Shown here one piece after another: positions 61,288 to 64,000 of a DNA stretch of 64,000 nucleotides (positions are counted from its first letter, which is position 1; each line of letters opens with the position of its first letter). Location of the stretch: NCBI GenBank assembly GCA_965232165.1, contig CBDDOY010000001.1, positions 62,001 through 126,000 of the forward strand. The letters are read 5' to 3'. Under the pieces are notes generated by a model. It worked only from the letters and a program-made list of their open reading frames with translations. It was not told where the DNA came from and did no database searches. The position numbers and the translations under genes are program-made. Origin of the DNA: UBA2779 sp965232165 (GTDB taxonomy: Bacteria; Spirochaetota; Spirochaetia; DSM-2461).

Positions 61288-62561
61288 ATACGGCTTCTCC
61301 GCAGGAAAAGAATTATGCCAATGATAAGCAATATGATATCCGGTAAGACCATAACAGTGAATGGCGAAGCTTCGGCCCTCAACCCGAGAGAGCGTCCAAC
61401 GATGAGAAGACTCCAATAAAAAGTCGCCAATAAAAGACCGATAAAAAACCCCACAGCACGGCCGCTTCTTCTGGCTTTCAATCCTAATGGAAAGGCCAGT
61501 ATGACGAAAGGAATACAGGAAAAGGGGACTGCAAATTTCTGGTAATACTCCAAGGTCCATACGAGGAGGCTGTTGTCCTCGGGTGGTTTAGAGCGCAATG
61601 AATCCAGCTCGCCACGCAGCCTTTTAAGCTCAGATTCAACACTCTGCCGTGCCGTCGAATTGACTGCAGGAGCGTCACTGTAGTTCATCGCGAATGCCCA
61701 GGCCGCTATGGCTGTTTCATAGGAGTGCGTTTTTATCCGTTCATCGAATCTCTGTTTTTTCTCTTGTACAGTCTCATACACATCGGACACTTTCATGGTT
61801 GCCGGCCCTTCCTGCGGTACGGCCAAATTAGAATCACTCGTCAGTAGACGATAGGACATGGATGCGGCATTACTCCAGCTCCATTCCTGCCTGTTTTTTT
61901 TCTCCGGCATCAAGGTAAACACATCATACAGCATGAAGCCCGGCGCCTTAGTTGCGTCCTTGAGCATTTCAGTCGTGGCGATCTCCGCCATGAGCGTATT
62001 TCTGTTGCCAGAATTCTCCCTCTCGATGATGATGAGGGGATGTATCCCGCTCTGATCAATCGCACCGGTGATGAGGATGGAATTCCTGAGTTTCCTCGCT
62101 GAATACTCCGTCAATTCCAAACCGGGGTGGGTGATGGCTAACTCAACCCATAGACGCTGGAATGCACGGTTCCCCGAAGGCAATAGGATATCATTGGCCA
62201 TGAAGGAAAGCACCGTCAATATGATTCCCCATACGAACACAGGCTGAAGTATCACGAACTTACTGAATCCCACCGACCGCATGGCCATTATTTCATTCTC
62301 AGAAGAGAACCTGCCATAGGCCATGAGCGCAGCCGTCAAGACAGCAAAGGGAACGGCCAAAGTAAGGAAGATCGGAAAAGAATAAATGAGAAGAAGCAAT
62401 ACCGATTCCAAGGGTATGCCCTTCGCCAATATCTGTTTCGCTAGCAGCAGAAGCTGATTCAGTAAAAAGATGAAGAAATAGAACAGGAAGCAAACGGAAA
62501 AAGAGAGGAGGAATTCGCCGGATATATACATCCCAAGACGCCAATAATGTCTTCTAATCAT
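61284..62561 (-). CDS. LptF/LptG-family (YjgP/YjgQ) permease, first gene
   Basis: The 425-aa protein has the paired-permease layout: N-terminal spans (LLSFSVCFLFYFFIFLLNQL), the phrase YGRFSSENEIMAMRSVGFSK that marks the family, a large periplasmic insert (about 130-330, with a charged coiled stretch VESELKRLRGELDSLRS) and C-terminal spans. The two overlapping genes probably form a heterodimer. The ATP-binding LptB and other Lpt proteins are not in the window. The presence of the pair suggests a glycolipid or LPS-like outer membrane. Confidence 0.87.
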   Translation of the reverse strand: MIRRHYWRLGMYISGEFLLSFSVCFLFYFFIFLLNQLLLLAKQILAKGIPLESVLLLLIYSFPIFLTLAVPFAVLTAALMAYGRFSSENEIMAMRSVGFSKFVILQPVFVWGIILTVLSFMANDILLPSGNRAFQRLWVELAITHPGLELTEYSARKLRNSILITGAIDQSGIHPLIIIERENSGNRNTLMAEIATTEMLKDATKAPGFMLYDVFTLMPEKKNRQEWSWSNAASMSYRLLTSDSNLAVPQEGPATMKVSDVYETVQEKKQRFDERIKTHSYETAIAAWAFAMNYSDAPAVNSTARQSVESELKRLRGELDSLRSKPPEDNSLLVWTLEYYQKFAVPFSCIPFVILAFPLGLKARRSGRAVGFFIGLLLATFYWSLLIVGRSLGLRAEASPFTVMVLPDIILLIIGIILFLRRSRI

Positions 62562-62591
62562 TTTATTATTATTATATCGGCATCCTGAAGC

Positions 62592-63053
62592 TCATCTGCC
62601 GGTAGAGCCAAAACCGAGCGAACCGCGGGATGTATTATCGAGGGTTTCGGCGTATTGGAAGCTGACCCGCGGCACTTCGACGATCACCAACTGGGCAATG
62701 CGATGTCCAGGTTCAATTTGCACCGCTTCATCACCCAGGTTGATCATGATGACCTTGATTTCCCCCCTGTAGTCGGCATCAATCGTTCCCGGACTGTTGA
62801 GGAGTGTAAGACCGCTATTCCATGCCAATCCGGAACGGGGTCTTACTTGCCCCTCCCATCCTTGAGGTATGGCTAATCGCACTCCTGTAGGAACGAGAAC
62901 CCGCTGTCTCGGTTCCACCATCAGCGGATGAGGAATGTAAGCCTTAAGATCGGCCCCCGAGGCATTATCGCTGGCATAAGTCGGCACCATCTCATAGGCG
63001 CCCGCATAATAAACTGTCAATGCTCCATCCCGTTCCACACCACCTCCCTCCAT
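62592..63053 (-). CDS. dut: dUTP diphosphatase
   Basis: Dut hydrolyses dUTP to dUMP and pyrophosphate. The 153-aa trimeric-type enzyme has SDNASGADLKAYIP (motif 1), RPRSGLAWNSG (2), GTIDADYRGEIKVIMINLG (3), GHRIAQLVI (4) and the C-terminal motif RGSLGFGSTGR (5). The ATG at 63053 has no ribosome site. A GTG at 63038 behind GGGAGG is a credible alternative that shortens the protein by five residues. It follows pnp by 23 bases. Confidence 0.95.
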   Translation of the reverse strand: MEGGGVERDGALTVYYAGAYEMVPTYASDNASGADLKAYIPHPLMVEPRQRVLVPTGVRLAIPQGWEGQVRPRSGLAWNSGLTLLNSPGTIDADYRGEIKVIMINLGDEAVQIEPGHRIAQLVIVEVPRVSFQYAETLDNTSRGSLGFGSTGR

Positions 63054-63076
63054 TCTTATATGTGATACGAGACGCC

Positions 63077-64000
63077 CTATCTGCTCTGCCGCGGAGGAGG
63101 AGCCCGCCTGGAGCTTGGAGAAGGTCTCCAGTCCGTCTTATCGGCATCGACGATACTCAGGTTCAATCTACCCATCCTATCGATTTCAACCAAGCGAACC
63201 TTCACCTTATCGCCTTCTTTGACGACATCCTCTACCCTGCTCACACGTTGAGCAGAGAGCTTAGAAATGTGACAAAGCCCTTCTTTGCCAGGAAGAATCT
63301 CGATAAATGCCCCGAAATCCATGCTGCGTTTCACCACACCCTCATAGACTGCGCCGACTTCGGGTTCGGCGACTATGGCTTTGATCATGTTTACCGCCTC
63401 GTCAGCGCCGGATTTTCCGTCTTTCGCGAAGATGGTAATCAACCCTTTATCGTCGATATTCACCTTTGTCTTGGAACTCTCACTGATATTTCGGATATTC
63501 TGCCCGCCGGGGCCTATGACGGTGCCGATTTTATCGACTTCAACCTGATAGGTTATGACCGCCGGGGCATGTGGACTGACCGAATCAACCGGAGTGCTGA
63601 TGGTTTTGGCCATTTCATTCAAAATATGAATTCTGCCGCGCCTGGCCTGTTCCAAGGCATTCTTCATGATGTCGAGGCTGATGCCATCAATCTTTATATC
63701 CATTTGGAAAGCGGTGATGCCGGTTTCACTGCCGGCCACCTTGAAGTCCATGTCTCCCATGTGATCTTCTTCGCCTAAGATATCCGAAAGGACGACATGG
63801 TCATCGCCCTCCTGTATCAGGCCCATGGCAATTCCCGCCACTGGCGCCTTGATGGGAACCCCTGCCGCAAGTAAGGCCAACGTACCGCTGCATACCGTTG
63901 CCATAGATGATGATCCATTCGATTCGGTTATCTCCGACACTATTCTAACCGTATAGGGGAAGGCTTCTTTGGCAGGGAGAATGGACATAATCGCCCGCTG
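63077..64000 (-). CDS. pnp: Polynucleotide phosphorylase, C-terminal part (cut by window edge)
   Basis: PNPase degrades RNA 3' to 5' by phosphorolysis. The visible 307 residues cover the second RNase PH domain (IVSEITESNGSSSMATVCSG; GLIQEGDDHVVLSDILGEED; MGDMDFKVAGSETGITAFQM), then the KH domain with GTVIGPGGQNIRNI and the S1 domain (GAVYEGVVKRSMDFGAFIEI). A short basic tail follows, RRAPPPRQSR. The start lies beyond base 64000 and the reading frame stays open to the edge. Confidence 0.96.
   Translation of the reverse strand, partial: QRAIMSILPAKEAFPYTVRIVSEITESNGSSSMATVCSGTLALLAAGVPIKAPVAGIAMGLIQEGDDHVVLSDILGEEDHMGDMDFKVAGSETGITAFQMDIKIDGISLDIMKNALEQARRGRIHILNEMAKTISTPVDSVSPHAPAVITYQVEVDKIGTVIGPGGQNIRNISESSKTKVNIDDKGLITIFAKDGKSGADEAVNMIKAIVAEPEVGAVYEGVVKRSMDFGAFIEILPGKEGLCHISKLSAQRVSRVEDVVKEGDKVKVRLVEIDRMGRLNLSIVDADKTDWRPSPSSRRAPPPRQSR

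Noticed and set aside
1..64000. CRISPR arrays, rRNA genes, prophage modules, origin of replication
   Set aside because: No regularly spaced repeats, rRNA segments, phage structural genes or DnaA-box clusters with dnaA were seen on reading.

Overview
The window is a bacterial chromosome segment that most likely comes from a spirochaete of the Treponema/Spirochaeta type. Four signs point that way: an rpoB-rpoC-rpsL-rpsG-tuf block with no fusA; an RpoB rifampicin pocket carrying Asn where most bacteria have Ser531; a long (422 aa) PRPP-synthetase-like protein; and folD divergent from a TP0733-like small outer-membrane barrel. The phylum call is an inference from protein features, not from a 16S gene.

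Region 1-16.6 kb is almost entirely minus strand. It reads, in transcription order, tRNA-Thr, rpmG, tRNA-Trp, secE, nusG, rplK, rplA, rplJ, rplL, rpoB, rpoC, rpsL, rpsG, tuf (cut by the window edge). Sigma70-like promoters are visible upstream of tRNA-Thr, rpsL and tuf. An FGGY sugar kinase and the PRPP-synthetase homologue overlap by 4 bases just upstream. From 17.2 kb, ftsH and gltS run on the plus strand. They converge on an MFS transporter and glgX, and hflK-hflC follow.

Region 26.8-35.4 kb is a decay zone. It holds one intact IS256-family element, remnants of an IS1380-type transposase, a truncated Fic N-terminus, a multiply frameshifted DUF6880 gene, a DUF2779 3' end, a Listeria-Bacteroides-repeat fragment and a frameshifted zinc-ribbon transposase. 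Only rsgA (itself frameshifted), murI and a small zinc-ribbon gene look chromosomal there.

Region 35.6-49.5 kb is ordinary chromosome: tRNA-Gly, envelope lipoproteins, SPOR and LapA-like proteins, folD, an outer-membrane barrel, a phosphoribosyltransferase, htrA, map, a TPR protein, nusB, a PpiC-type foldase, a flavodoxin-like protein with a non-canonical start, secG and tpiA. Region 49.5-55.8 kb is a second accessory zone: nested repeats, a broken IS1634-like element, a small lipoprotein/astacin-protease cassette, and an ISAs1/IS256 wreck carrying a 262-bp MITE with a clean 6-bp target duplication. The window ends with a HEAT-repeat protein, murJ, tgt, two LptF/LptG-type permeases, dut and the 3' part of pnp.

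The strongest structure outside genes is two dispersed repeat families. Family A (about 90-150 bp, four copies) reads through as a recurring FGSGFPLQ-type peptide. Family B (about 160 bp, three clear copies plus degenerate ones) has a conserved core but two kinds of terminal inverted repeat. One B copy is inserted inside another, one sits in the rplK-nusG spacer, and A and B repeatedly occur side by side.
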